Under the pieces are notes generated by a model. It was not told the origin of the DNA and did not search any database. It saw only the letters and a list, made by a program, of their open reading frames with translations. Below are positions 17,306 through 25,412 of a DNA stretch of 64,000 bases, piece after piece. This DNA comes from Bradyrhizobium sp. B124 (lineage in GTDB: Bacteria > Pseudomonadota > Alphaproteobacteria > Rhizobiales > Xanthobacteraceae): positions 5,832,001 through 5,896,000 of the forward strand of contig NZ_CP152413.1 in assembly GCF_038967635.1 (NCBI RefSeq), written 5' to 3'. Position numbers and translations under genes: made by a program. Position 1 is the first letter of the stretch; every line of letters begins with the position of its first letter.

Positions 17306-17322
17306 ACTTTGTGATGCAAAGT
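17306..17322 (+). promoter_or_regulatory. ACTTTG-N5-CAAAGT operator, copy 2
   Basis: ACTTTG (17306-17311), TGATG, CAAAGT (17317-17322). The site covers the ATG of the prenyltransferase gene (17314-17316) and begins 3 nt after the CGGAG ribosome site. Same half-sites and 5-bp spacer as the promoter copy at 16272. Confidence 0.6.
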
Positions 17323-18054
17323 AACGTCGCGCTCAAGCCGGAGGTAGCCGGACGGCTCCACGTCGGCATCATCATGGACGGCAATGGCCGCTGGGCGACA
17401 CGGCGCGGCCTGTCGCGCCTGCGCGGACATGAGGCGGGCGTCGAGGCGATCCGCCGCATCGTCGAGGCCGCGCCGGACCAGGGCGTCGGCACGCTGACCC
17501 TCTACGCGTTCTCGAGCGACAATTGGCGCCGCCCGAAGGCCGAAGTCACGGCGCTGATGGGGCTGCTGCGGTTCTATCTCGCCAACGAGATCGCAGCCCT
17601 CGTGCGCAACGGCGTTCGCCTCACCGTGATCGGCCGCCGCGACCGGTTGCCCGACGGCATCGCCGCCGCGATCACGCGGGCCGAGGCCGAGACCGCCGAC
17701 GGCACCACGCTGCATCTGCGCATCGCGATCGACTATTCGGCGCGCGACGCCATCCTGAACGCCGCCGCGCGCGTGGCCGGCGCAGGCCCGCTGAGCCGCG
17801 AGGCCTTTGCCGATCTGATCACAGGCGAGGCCGGCCTGCGCGATGTCGACCTGATCATCCGCACTTCGGGCGAGAAGCGGCTGTCGGACTTCCTGCTCTG
17901 GGAGGGCGCCTATGCCGAGCTGCATTTCACCGAGCGGATGTGGCCCGAATTCGATGCCGACGATCTCGCCGACGCGCTTTCTTCGTTCCATCGCCGCGAA
18001 CGCCGTTTCGGCGGGCTGACCGCGATCATGCCGGCGGAGGTGCCGAACCTCTAG
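17314..18054 (+). CDS. Polyprenyl diphosphate synthase, cis-type (UppS family)
   Basis: A 246-residue cis-prenyltransferase that elongates an allylic diphosphate with isopentenyl diphosphate. Family motifs are all present: [10 protein letters not shown] with catalytic Asp22, [15 protein letters not shown], and [18 protein letters not shown] near the C-terminus. ATG 17314 is chosen for its CGGAG site over a TTG at 17281. The context (dedicated regulator, membrane protein, BchE-like enzyme) differs from the housekeeping frr-uppS-cdsA-dxr block, so this is probably a second, regulated copy making a specialised polyprenyl product. Chain length cannot be read from sequence. Confidence 0.9.
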   Translation: MQSNVALKPEVAGRLHVGIIMDGNGRWATRRGLSRLRGHEAGVEAIRRIVEAAPDQGVGTLTLYAFSSDNWRRPKAEVTALMGLLRFYLANEIAALVRNGVRLTVIGRRDRLPDGIAAAITRAEAETADGTTLHLRIAIDYSARDAILNAAARVAGAGPLSREAFADLITGEAGLRDVDLIIRTSGEKRLSDFLLWEGAYAELHFTERMWPEFDADDLADALSSFHRRERRFGGLTAIMPAEVPNL

Positions 18055-18166
18055 CGCGTCAAGCCGCGCCAACTGCTCTCTTCTCAAAGCCCGGCCGGGG
18101 GTTGGGCTCTCTTCCACAAGATGCGGGGACGAACGATCACGCCAACCAAAGCGGGAGCGATCATCC

Positions 18167-19693
18167 ATGCGCATTCTTCTCATCAACGTGCCGCATCCGG
18201 CGATCGGCAGCCGGATTCCCGACGACCATTTGCCGCCGCTCGGCCTGCTGTCGATCGGCGGTCCCCTGATCGACGACGGACATGAAGTCCGGCTTCTCGA
18301 TGCCGAGTTCGGGCCAATGCCGCTTGCCGCCATCCTGGCGGAGGCATCGCGGTTTTCGCCGGATGCGGTGTTGTTCGGCCATTCCGGCTCGACCTCGGGC
18401 CATCCCGTCATCGCAGAGGTGGCGCAGGCGATCGTCAGGGCCGTGCCCGGGGCGCTGATCGTCTATGGCGGCGTATTCCCGACCTATCACTGGCGTGAAG
18501 TGCTGCGCGAGGAGCCCTACGTCACCGCGATCGTGCGCGGCGAGGGCGAGGAGACCGCGCGCCGCCTGATGCGGGCGCTGGAATATGGCGGCGATCTTGC
18601 CGGCATCGACGGCATCGCATTCCGCGACGATGATGAGCCACGTGCCACGCGGCCCGCGCCTGTCATCCGCGATCTCGATGCCTATCGCGTCGGCTGGGAG
18701 TTGATCGATCACGCGCGCTACAGCTACTGGGGTGGGCTCCGCGCCGTCGTGGTGCAGTTCTCGCGCGGCTGTCCGCATCTCTGCAATTATTGCGGCCAGC
18801 GCGGCTTCTGGACGCGATGGCGACACCGCGATCCCGTGCGCTTTGCCAGGGAATTGGCACGACTCCATCGCGAGCACGGCGTCAAGGTGATCAATTTTGC
18901 CGACGAGAATCCCACCGTCTCGAAGAAGGCCTGGCGGGCTTTCCTCGAGGCCCTGATCGCGGAGAATGTCGATTTGATCCTGGTCGGCTCCACCCGCGCC
19001 GACGACATCGTCCGCGATGCCGACATCCTGCATCTCTACAAGAAGGCGGGCTGGCAGCGCTTCCTGCTCGGCATGGAGAACACCGACGAGAAGACGCTGG
19101 AGTTGATCCGCAAGGGCGCGACCACCACGATCGATCGCGAGGCCATTCGCCTGATGCGCCAGCACGGCATCCTGTCGATGGCGACCTGGGTAGTCGGCTT
19201 CGAGGAGGAGACCGATCGCGATCACTGGCGCGGCTTGCGGCAGCTGTTGTCCTACGATCCCGATCAGATCCAGATGCTCTACGTCACGCCGCATCGCTGG
19301 ACGCCGTATTTCCGTCTCGCGGCAGGTCGGCGCGTCATCCAGACCGATCGCCGGCTCTGGGACTACAAGCATCAGGTGCTGGCGACGCGGCACATGGCGC
19401 CGTGGCGCGTGCTGCTGTGGTTCAAGTTCACCGAGATGGTGTTGCAGTGCCGCCCGAAGGCATTGCTCCGCGTGCTGCTGCATCGCGACACCGGACTTCG
19501 TCATGCGATGCGCTGGTACACGCAGATGGGGCGTCGGGTCTGGCCGCACGAGATTCTCGGCTTCCTGCGCGCCCGCAGGTTGAAGCACGGGCCGACGGTG
19601 CGGGAATTTTGGGGCGCGCCGCAGGATATGGAAGAGGAATCGATGTCGTCGCAGCGGCCCGAGCGCCGCGTCGGCACATCACGCGCAGCGTAA
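18167..19693 (+). CDS. B12-binding radical SAM protein, BchE-like
   Basis: A 508-residue enzyme. Residues about 1-140 form a cobalamin-binding domain (MRILLINVPHP, then VYGGVFPTYH). The radical-SAM domain has its cluster cysteines in SRGCPHLCNYCG (Cys202, Cys206, Cys209). Downstream segments such as FADENPTVSKKAW, a LYKKAGW helix and MLYVTPHRWTPYF resemble the anaerobic Mg-protoporphyrin monomethyl-ester cyclase BchE. No bacteriochlorophyll genes are nearby, so the substrate is probably different. It lies 112 bp after the prenyltransferase gene on the same strand, which raises an isoprenoid substrate as a hypothesis. Confidence 0.82.
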   Translation: MRILLINVPHPAIGSRIPDDHLPPLGLLSIGGPLIDDGHEVRLLDAEFGPMPLAAILAEASRFSPDAVLFGHSGSTSGHPVIAEVAQAIVRAVPGALIVYGGVFPTYHWREVLREEPYVTAIVRGEGEETARRLMRALEYGGDLAGIDGIAFRDDDEPRATRPAPVIRDLDAYRVGWELIDHARYSYWGGLRAVVVQFSRGCPHLCNYCGQRGFWTRWRHRDPVRFARELARLHREHGVKVINFADENPTVSKKAWRAFLEALIAENVDLILVGSTRADDIVRDADILHLYKKAGWQRFLLGMENTDEKTLELIRKGATTTIDREAIRLMRQHGILSMATWVVGFEEETDRDHWRGLRQLLSYDPDQIQMLYVTPHRWTPYFRLAAGRRVIQTDRRLWDYKHQVLATRHMAPWRVLLWFKFTEMVLQCRPKALLRVLLHRDTGLRHAMRWYTQMGRRVWPHEILGFLRARRLKHGPTVREFWGAPQDMEEESMSSQRPERRVGTSRAA

Positions 19694-19816
19694 ATCGATA
19701 CCGTCATGCCGTCTCTGGATAACTGGCGCTGATGACTGGACGCCTGAGTCATCAGCGCGATAATTTCCAGATCGGCTGCGCAGAACAAAAAGAACCGTGG
19801 CGGTCGAGGCGTCGAG

Positions 19817-20227
19817 TTGAGCATACAGGTTGCGATCTTAAAAATATTGGCCAGTCACGTCAGCGGCAGAGCTACGCTCGATTCACTCAAGCACGACCTC
19901 GCTATCCTCTCGTCGAGCGGCGAGGATTGGCATGCGCGGATCAAGCGCCTCGCGTCGCGGGTTCCCGAACTCGACATCTTTAGCAATGGCTACGTGCTGC
20001 GTGACGCCGAAGGCTGGGAGATCACAGCGGCCGGTCGTGAGTTCCTGCAGGCGCTGGAGGCCGTCACCCAAGACAATCTGCCGCCTGAGCCATTGGCCGA
20101 GGCCGCGATCCGCGAAGAAGGCAAGCTGATCGTGGTCGGTCACCGCTTCAGGAACAGGGCACGGCCACAGCGTAGCCCGGAGCCGAGCGCATCGGTGCGC
20201 CGCCGGCCGTTCCGCGAGCCGCGTTGA
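19817..20227 (+). CDS. Conserved hypothetical protein, possible winged-helix fold
   Basis: A 136-residue protein starting at TTG 19817. The first 90 residues (VAILKILASHVSGRATLDSLKHDL, then GYVLRDAEGWEITAAGREFL) have the helix-helix-wing pattern seen in small DNA-binding or winged-helix proteins. The C-terminus is basic and disordered-looking (RRRPFREPR). No known family name is evident, and no operon partner is clear. I consider it a real gene because of its codon usage and long open frame without a competing frame. Confidence 0.6.
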   Translation: MSIQVAILKILASHVSGRATLDSLKHDLAILSSSGEDWHARIKRLASRVPELDIFSNGYVLRDAEGWEITAAGREFLQALEAVTQDNLPPEPLAEAAIREEGKLIVVGHRFRNRARPQRSPEPSASVRRRPFREPR

Positions 20228-20281
20228 ACCTCATAGCTCTGCGCGCGACCTAACTTCGGGACGTGGCTCTGGAGGTCGCAA

Positions 20282-20437
20282 ATGACTGCTTTGGCTCAAT
20301 CGATCGCACGCGTGTTTCCGGCCAATTCGCTTCGGAGCAGCATCGCCCGGCATGTCCTGTTGTTCGGCTTTGCGGTCCTGTTCGTCGCAGTGCTCAGGGC
20401 GAGCTATGGCCTCGATCTCAGCGCGGGCTTCTTCTAG
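20282..20437 (+). CDS. Small single-pass membrane protein, 51 aa
   Basis: The ATG at 20282 follows a good GGAGG ribosome site (about 20271-20275). The product begins MTALAQSIARVFPANSLR and then has one hydrophobic helix (HVLLFGFAVLFVAVL), ending in SYGLDLSAGFF. The high third-position GC agrees with a coding frame. An overlapping minus-strand frame (20231-20731) looks less protein-like. Function unknown; probably an inner-membrane protein. Confidence 0.55.
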   Translation: MTALAQSIARVFPANSLRSSIARHVLLFGFAVLFVAVLRASYGLDLSAGFF

Positions 20438-20526
20438 ATATTCCGGCGGCACGTCATATTGGGTTAACCGGACCGGGATAGCTAGGCACACGCTTTCCCT
20501 GCATCTCGAACCCGGGCCGACCTTCC

Positions 20527-20676
20527 ATGGACAAGCCGATGCGCTGCCAGTGCGGCAGGACGCGCACCATTGTGCTCGACAAGCATTTCCGGACCGCGCT
20601 GGTTTGCCCCAAATGCGATGAGATCGAGCTGGCCGGGCCGGCCAAGCCGGAGGAAGGGGCATTGACCGAGCGATAG
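20527..20676 (+). CDS. Small zinc-ribbon-like protein, 49 aa
   Basis: A 49-residue protein with two CxxC-like knuckles: CQCG near residue 7 and CPKC near residue 29. They are separated by about 20 residues, a classic zinc-ribbon spacing. The C-terminus is Pro/Glu-rich. The ribosome site is weak, which lowers confidence in the start. It lies between a small membrane protein and the threonine ammonia-lyase gene. Role unknown. Confidence 0.5.
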   Translation: MDKPMRCQCGRTRTIVLDKHFRTALVCPKCDEIELAGPAKPEEGALTER

Positions 20677-20742
20677 CGCGGTCGTTTTCGGCGTCGAAAC
20701 ACGCTAGGTTCCGTCTGACGAAACGGTCCAAAGCGAAACCCG

Positions 20743-21981
20743 ATGCCGCATCCTTCCGATCCTACCGCCGTAACTCCTGCTGACGTCACTCTTGCTGACG
20801 TGCGCCGTGCCGCCGACGTGATCCGGGATTCGGTCATGGTCACGGCGTGCAGCGAGAGCCGCACGCTGGGCGAGATCTGCGGCTGCCGCCTGTTCCTCAA
20901 ATTCGAGAACCTGCAGTTCACCTCGACCTTCAAGGAGCGCGGTGCGCTGAACCGGCTGCAGGCGCTGTCCCCCGAAGAGCGCAAGCGCGGGGTGATCGCG
21001 ATGTCGGCCGGCAATCACGCCCAGGGCGTGGCCTATCACGCCAAGCGGCTCGGCATCCCCGCCACCATCGTGATGCCAATTGGCACGCCGATGGTGAAGA
21101 TCGAGAACACCAGGCGGCACGGCGCCGAGGTCATCATCACCGGGCAGACGCTGGAGGAATGCTTCGCGTTCGTCAGCGCGCATGCCGCCGAGCGCCGCCT
21201 GATCCTGATCCATCCCTATGACGATCCGCTGATCATTGCCGGACAGGGCACGATCGGGCTCGAAATGCTCGCGGCGGTGCCGGAGCTCGATATTCTGGTG
21301 GTGCCGATCGGCGGCGGCGGGCTGATCTCAGGCATCGCCACCGCCGCGAAGGCGATCAAGCCGTCGGTGCAGATCGTCGGCGTGCAGGCCCAGCTCTATC
21401 CGTCGATGTACAATGCCGTCAAAGGCGAGCAACTGCCGATGCGCGGCGACACGCTCGCCGAAGGCATCGCGGTCAAGGCGCCCGGGCAGATCACCACCAG
21501 GATCGTCCGCGACCTCGTCGACGACATCGTGCTGGTCAGCGAGGACCAGATTGAGCGCGCGGTCGCGACCCTGATCTCGATCGAGAAGACGGTGGTCGAG
21601 GGCGCCGGCGCCGCCGGCCTCGCGGCGGTGCTCGCGGCACCCGGCCGCTTTGCCGGCCGCAATGTCGGCCTCGTGCTCACCGGCGGCAATATCGACACCA
21701 GGCTGATCGCCTCGGTGCTGACCCGCGAGCTGGCGCGCGAGGGACGGCTGACCCAGCTGGCGCTCGATATCGTCGACCGGCCCGGCCAGCTCGCGGCGGT
21801 GTCGATCCTGCTCGCGGACGCCGGCGCCAACATCATCGAGGTCTCGCATCAGCGCACCTTCTCCGACCTGCCGGCCAAGGCGACGCTGCTCGAGCTCGTA
21901 ATCGAAACCCGCGACCGCGCGCATCTGGAAGAGGTGCTGGCGAGGCTCGGCGCCGAAGGATTTGCGGTGCGGGAGAGCTAG
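20743..21981 (+). CDS. Threonine ammonia-lyase with C-terminal ACT domain
   Basis: A 412-residue PLP enzyme that deaminates threonine (and serine) to 2-oxobutyrate and ammonia. The PLP lysine is Lys64 in TSTFKERGA, and the phosphate-binding glycine loop is IGGGGLISG. An ACT-like regulatory domain occupies about residues 330-412 (LALDIVDRPGQLAAVSILLADAG). The single ACT domain and length match the TdcB/short IlvA class rather than the 500-residue biosynthetic IlvA. No isoleucine genes are adjacent, so it may be biosynthetic or catabolic. Confidence 0.9.
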   Translation: MPHPSDPTAVTPADVTLADVRRAADVIRDSVMVTACSESRTLGEICGCRLFLKFENLQFTSTFKERGALNRLQALSPEERKRGVIAMSAGNHAQGVAYHAKRLGIPATIVMPIGTPMVKIENTRRHGAEVIITGQTLEECFAFVSAHAAERRLILIHPYDDPLIIAGQGTIGLEMLAAVPELDILVVPIGGGGLISGIATAAKAIKPSVQIVGVQAQLYPSMYNAVKGEQLPMRGDTLAEGIAVKAPGQITTRIVRDLVDDIVLVSEDQIERAVATLISIEKTVVEGAGAAGLAAVLAAPGRFAGRNVGLVLTGGNIDTRLIASVLTRELAREGRLTQLALDIVDRPGQLAAVSILLADAGANIIEVSHQRTFSDLPAKATLLELVIETRDRAHLEEVLARLGAEGFAVRES

Positions 21982-22014
21982 CAATGCTGTTCCTATCCGC
22001 GAGTCAAAGCACCT

Positions 22015-22129
22015 AACCCGTCATCCTGAGGCGCGAGCGGAGCGAGCCTCGAAGGATGCACGGCCCGGCTGGTGGCCGATTTATCCTTCGAGGCTCGCCG
22101 AAGTGGCTCGCACCTCAGGATGACGGGGT
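22015..22129. repeat. Intergenic nested inverted repeat, GTCATCCTGAGG family
   Basis: Outer arms CCCGTCATCCTGAGG (22017-22031) and its complement (22113-22127). Inner arms GAGCCTCGAAGGAT (about 22044-22057) and complement (about 22083-22096). It lies between convergent genes. The nested design parallels the 10079 element with different sequence. Confidence 0.75.
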
Positions 22130-22147
22130 TGGGTTCTCGGACTAGGC

Positions 22148-22663
22148 TCAATCATCACCCGCCGCGAGCTCGGCGAGCTTCGCGATCGTGTTGATGTTGC
22201 GCGCGGTGCCGTTGGCGGCGGCGGGGATCTTCAGCTTCGAGCGGCGCATGCCGCTGCCATAGGCGACATAGATCTCGCGCTTGCCGAGCCGCATCTGCTC
22301 GTCCTGCTGGCCCTTGATGTCCTTCAGGGCGTCCTTGGGTGGCGGCGCGTCGAGAAAGATCGCGACCGTCGTGTTCGGCGGCGCTTTCGGAAACGGATTG
22401 GCTTTCAGCACCGCGGCGATCTCGTCCGCGCTCCGCACTGCGACGCCGACCGGCTTGCCGGCATAGGCGTGCAGCCGCTTCTCCAGCGCGGCCTTGACCT
22501 TAGGCGCGCCGAGCTTCGAGGAGAACACGACATTGCCGCTGGCGATATAGGTCTGCACGTCGGCAAATCCCTCGTCGACGCACATTGCCTTCAACTCGGT
22601 CATCGGCAGCTTGCCGGTACCGCCGACGTTGACCGCGCGCAGCAAGGCGACATAACGCGGCAT
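22148..22663 (-). CDS. DUF1697 family protein
   Basis: A 171-residue protein with the DUF1697 opening PRYVALLRAVNVGGTGKLPM and the internal VQTYIASGNVVFSS strand. It also carries the C-terminal RNINTIAKLAELA helix. The family is widespread and uncharacterised. ATG 22663 is preferred over a GTG 3 nt upstream. It starts 7 bp after the GST stop codon on the same strand, so the two form an operon. Confidence 0.88.
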   Translation of the reverse strand: MPRYVALLRAVNVGGTGKLPMTELKAMCVDEGFADVQTYIASGNVVFSSKLGAPKVKAALEKRLHAYAGKPVGVAVRSADEIAAVLKANPFPKAPPNTTVAIFLDAPPPKDALKDIKGQQDEQMRLGKREIYVAYGSGMRRSKLKIPAAANGTARNINTIAKLAELAAGDD

Positions 22664-22670
22664 CACGATC

Positions 22671-23312
22671 TCACGTCAGCAGCAGCGCCATGCCCGGATC
22701 GCCCTTCTGCATCGCGCGCTGATAGGCCGGGCGCGCGGCGATGCGGCCGAGATAATTCCTGATGTTGGGGCGGTGGCCGAGATCGTAGGGCAGGAAATAG
22801 CGCATCGTCGTCAGCGAAAAGCCGATCATGATATCGGCCGTCGTGAACACATCGCCCGCAAGATATGTGGCGTCGCGCACCCGCGCCTCGATCAGATCGA
22901 ACGAGCGGTCGACCCGCGCCCGGGTCGCGACCAGCATCGGATTGTCGGCCGCGAGGTTGAGCCGGTTCAGGATCATGCTGCGGCCCATCTGCGCCTGCAG
23001 CGTGCCGTTGGCGAAGTGAAACCAGTACAGGAACTGCGCGAAGTCGGGATGGTCTGATGTCAGCGTCAGCCGTCCATTGCCATACCTGGCGACGATATAC
23101 TCGACGACCGCGCCGGATTCGGCGAGCACCAGCGCGCCGTCGGTGATGACGGGCGCGGCGCCGATCGGATGCAGCGCCTTGTAATCGGCCGGCGCCAGCA
23201 TCGTGACTGGATCGCGCGTGGTGCACTTCAGCTCGTACGGAATCTCCAGCTCCTCGCAGAGCCAGACGATCCGCTCCGATTGCGACTTGCCGAGATGGTG
23301 AACGGTGAGCAT
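22671..23312 (-). CDS. Glutathione S-transferase family protein
   Basis: A 213-residue cytoplasmic GST. The N-terminal thioredoxin-like domain (residues about 1-80) contains GAAPVITDGALVLAESGAVVEYI, with the cis-Pro and the SNAIL-type ES pair that bind glutathione. The helical C-terminal domain includes FTTADIMIGF, the usual N-capping Asp segment. Substrate unknown. It is the middle gene of a three-gene minus-strand unit (23631 to 22148). Confidence 0.88.
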   Translation of the reverse strand: MLTVHHLGKSQSERIVWLCEELEIPYELKCTTRDPVTMLAPADYKALHPIGAAPVITDGALVLAESGAVVEYIVARYGNGRLTLTSDHPDFAQFLYWFHFANGTLQAQMGRSMILNRLNLAADNPMLVATRARVDRSFDLIEARVRDATYLAGDVFTTADIMIGFSLTTMRYFLPYDLGHRPNIRNYLGRIAARPAYQRAMQKGDPGMALLLT

Positions 23313-23325
23313 GCGCGCTCCTTAG

Positions 23326-23631
23326 CTAAGCGTCCTCTTTCTTCTTCGCAGGCTTCTGGGCCGGCGGCGGCTCTTCCATCGCCTTCTTCATGGCGCGGGC
23401 ATAGGCGTCGGCGGCGTTCTCCGCGGAATTCTGCAACCGCTTGGCGGTCGCGGTCGCGTTCAGGATCGTGCTCTTGGCCAGGAAGCGGAAGCGCGCCTTG
23501 GTCTCCTTGTCCTTGGCCTTGGCGGCGCGCGCGACCCAGACGGCCTGGCGCTTCTTGGCAGCCGCCATCACGGCCTTGGTCTGCGCTCTTGCGGTTTGCC
23601 GGATGACGGCGTCGAGGTCGGCTTCGGCCAT
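23326..23631 (-). CDS. Ala/Lys-rich hypothetical protein
   Basis: A 101-residue, strongly helical and basic protein, rich in Ala, Lys and Arg, with a lysine-rich C-terminus (QKPAKKKEDA). No signal peptide or membrane helix is present. It may bind nucleic acid or be a coiled coil, but nothing identifies it. The stop is 13 bp from the GST start, so it is likely the first gene of that small operon. Confidence 0.6.
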   Translation of the reverse strand: MAEADLDAVIRQTARAQTKAVMAAAKKRQAVWVARAAKAKDKETKARFRFLAKSTILNATATAKRLQNSAENAADAYARAMKKAMEEPPPAQKPAKKKEDA

Positions 23632-23757
23632 TCAGATACACTCATTGACTGGACGTACGCCGGGGTGGGCGCACGGTGGGAGGAGGGGAGGTATCACTAG
23701 CGCAACCCGCGCCGTTTGAACATGCGATCCTTTGCGATGCCCCCGAGGGGTGTGGCA

Positions 23758-23882
23758 GATGGTTGCGCGCTCTCTATCCAGGCCAGGCGCACCGCTTCGA
23801 CTTCGCGGACAATGATCCAATGACGGCCGATGCAGTTAACCGTGTTGCCGGTTTCTTCCAGGCCCGTCTGAATGCGGCTTGA
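23758..23882 (+). pseudogene. C-terminal remnant of a dienelactone-hydrolase-like protein
   Basis: The frame ending at 23882 encodes LRALYPGQAHRFDFADNDP and then a helix ending ARLNAA. This resembles the C-terminal catalytic-His strand and last helix of dienelactone hydrolases (compare YPGAQHGF in the gene at 2332). The frame remains open back to 23676, but that part shows no hydrolase core, so the nucleophile-bearing domain is missing. I read it as a decayed hydrolase; it could instead be a short real protein. Confidence 0.35.
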
Positions 23883-23885
23883 GTC

Positions 23886-24998
23886 TCAGTCGGCAGACGA
23901 ACCCGGCGGCACCTTGGCGCCGGCGAGCAGTCCGGCCAATTCCACCTGTCGGCCGAGCCCGGTCTTCGCCAGCACGGCCTTGAGCTGGTTGCGCACGGTT
24001 TCGCGGGAGATGCCGAATGCGATGGCGATGGCCTCGACGGTGCGTCCTTCGCCGATACCGCGCGCGACGCGCGCCTCGGCCGGCGTCAGGTCGAACAGGC
24101 CTTGCAGCACTTCCGCGGTCGGCACCTCTGATGGCACCACCGGCGTCACGATCACGATCGCCAGCGCCCGGTCGAACAGGTCGCGCGCGGCGCCCTGGAT
24201 CGGGACCAGATGCACGATCAGCGGCGGACGATCGTCCTGTGCCGCGATCGGGACCGAGCGGACCTCGGCGCTGATGAGACCCTGATCGAGTGCCGCCACT
24301 GCCTGCGCGAACAGCGCGTCGGCGGTAGCTGCCGCCAGCGTCAGGCGATCGGTACGATCCTGCATCACATCAGGCACCAGGCGGTCGAACAGCGGGTTGG
24401 CCGCCATCAGACGGCCGCCGCGCCGCAGCACCGCCGCGGGCAGTCCGAGCATCGCCAGTGACTCGGTTGCCGCCCTGGCGCGCTCCATCCCGAGCCGCGC
24501 CGACAGCAGCGCCGCCCGCGCCAGATGCGGGCGTAGCGCATCGAGCTGCTCGATCGCTTCCCGCTCGATCGGTCCGTGCTGGTATTCGCGCTCGACGCTG
24601 TAGATCAGCACGTCGCCGCTCGGCACCGGGATCGCGGTGCCGGCACCCCATCCGAGCCCGCGCGGGCGGAAGAACTCGCGGATCTGGAAATCCTGCTGCA
24701 CTTCCTCGGGCGTATCGAACACGTCGATGTCGCGCAGGAAGCCGGCATGATTGGCCGCCAGCAGGCGTGGCAACCGCCCGTTGCGCTCGTGCCAGCCGCC
24801 TTCGACATAGGCAACCGTGTCGTCGTGCATGTCGGGGGATGCGACCCAGCGGACGTCGTGCGGGGCTGCCGTCAGCAGCACGATACCGCGCGCCCGCGCG
24901 ATCGCGCCGACCTGATGCAGCACATTCGGCCAAAGCTCGGGGACGACCGCGGCCTCATAGGCCAGTTCAATCAGATGCTCGTGCAGGTCGTTCGCCAT
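23886..24998 (-). CDS. LuxR-family (helix-turn-helix) transcriptional regulator
   Basis: A 370-residue regulator. The C-terminal 60 residues form a LuxR/GerE HTH (LTPAEARVARGIGEGRTVEAIA, then FGISRETVRNQLKAVLAKTG). The N-terminal 300 residues are a long sensor region with GAF/PAS-like strands, not an acyl-homoserine-lactone domain. ATG 24998 begins MANDLHEHLIELAYEAA, which suits this family better than the upstream frame at 25028. No metabolic operon is adjacent, so the target genes are unknown. Confidence 0.8.
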   Translation of the reverse strand: MANDLHEHLIELAYEAAVVPELWPNVLHQVGAIARARGIVLLTAAPHDVRWVASPDMHDDTVAYVEGGWHERNGRLPRLLAANHAGFLRDIDVFDTPEEVQQDFQIREFFRPRGLGWGAGTAIPVPSGDVLIYSVEREYQHGPIEREAIEQLDALRPHLARAALLSARLGMERARAATESLAMLGLPAAVLRRGGRLMAANPLFDRLVPDVMQDRTDRLTLAAATADALFAQAVAALDQGLISAEVRSVPIAAQDDRPPLIVHLVPIQGAARDLFDRALAIVIVTPVVPSEVPTAEVLQGLFDLTPAEARVARGIGEGRTVEAIAIAFGISRETVRNQLKAVLAKTGLGRQVELAGLLAGAKVPPGSSAD

Positions 24999-25218
24999 CG
25001 GCCATTCCAGGAAAATGATGTCAACCAAGAGATAAACCCATCGACCCCGGAATTATTGCCTAGAGCAATTCGGCCCTGCCCACGAGTCCGGGCTATTCCG
25101 GGGCATTTTACAGCATCGCGCAGCCGCCGGCGCGGCCTGCGTCGGACAACCGCAGTTGGGGAGCAGATGAATTGGTCGAATGGCGAAGCGGATGCAGGGA
25201 ACGGCTCTTGCCTGATGC

Positions 25219-25250
25219 TGTTGGGAGGGCACCTCGGTGTCCTCCCAACA
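25219..25250 (-). terminator. Strong hairpin downstream of a possible small-peptide gene
   Basis: A perfect 10-bp stem TGTTGGGAGG / CCTCCCAACA. The 12-nt centre can add CACC/GGTG pairs. It lies 6 nt beyond the TAA at 25257-25259 on the minus strand. There is no U tract. Confidence 0.5.
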
Positions 25251-25256
25251 TCGCAT

Positions 25257-25412
25257 TTAGTTGCAGCCGCAGCCGTGCGAGCGGCCGCCGCCGAGGATAC
25301 CAGACAGGATGTTGGTGTTCTTGAGGCTGATCGGCAGGATGGCCGACGCGCCGAAGGCCGCCGATGCCAAGGTCGCCGAGATCAAGCCCAAACCTGACGA
25401 TCATCGCCGCAT
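25257..25412 (-). pseudogene. Possible small Gly/Cys-tailed peptide with an in-frame stop
   Basis: On the minus strand, ATG at 25412 gives M-R-R then TGA. The same frame continues for 47 codons: a hydrophobic Ala/Ser-rich stretch, LPISLKNTNILSGILGGG, and the tail RSHGCGCN. A TTG at 25385 with AGG upstream could restart it as a roughly 42-residue peptide. The hydrophobic N-terminus and Gly/Cys tail look designed, and a strong hairpin follows the stop. It is either a short peptide with a TTG start or a gene with a nonsense mutation. Confidence 0.3.

Noticed and set aside
20231..20731. A 166-codon minus-strand frame
   Set aside because: It overlaps two better-supported plus-strand small genes with start signals and has no protein-like pattern.
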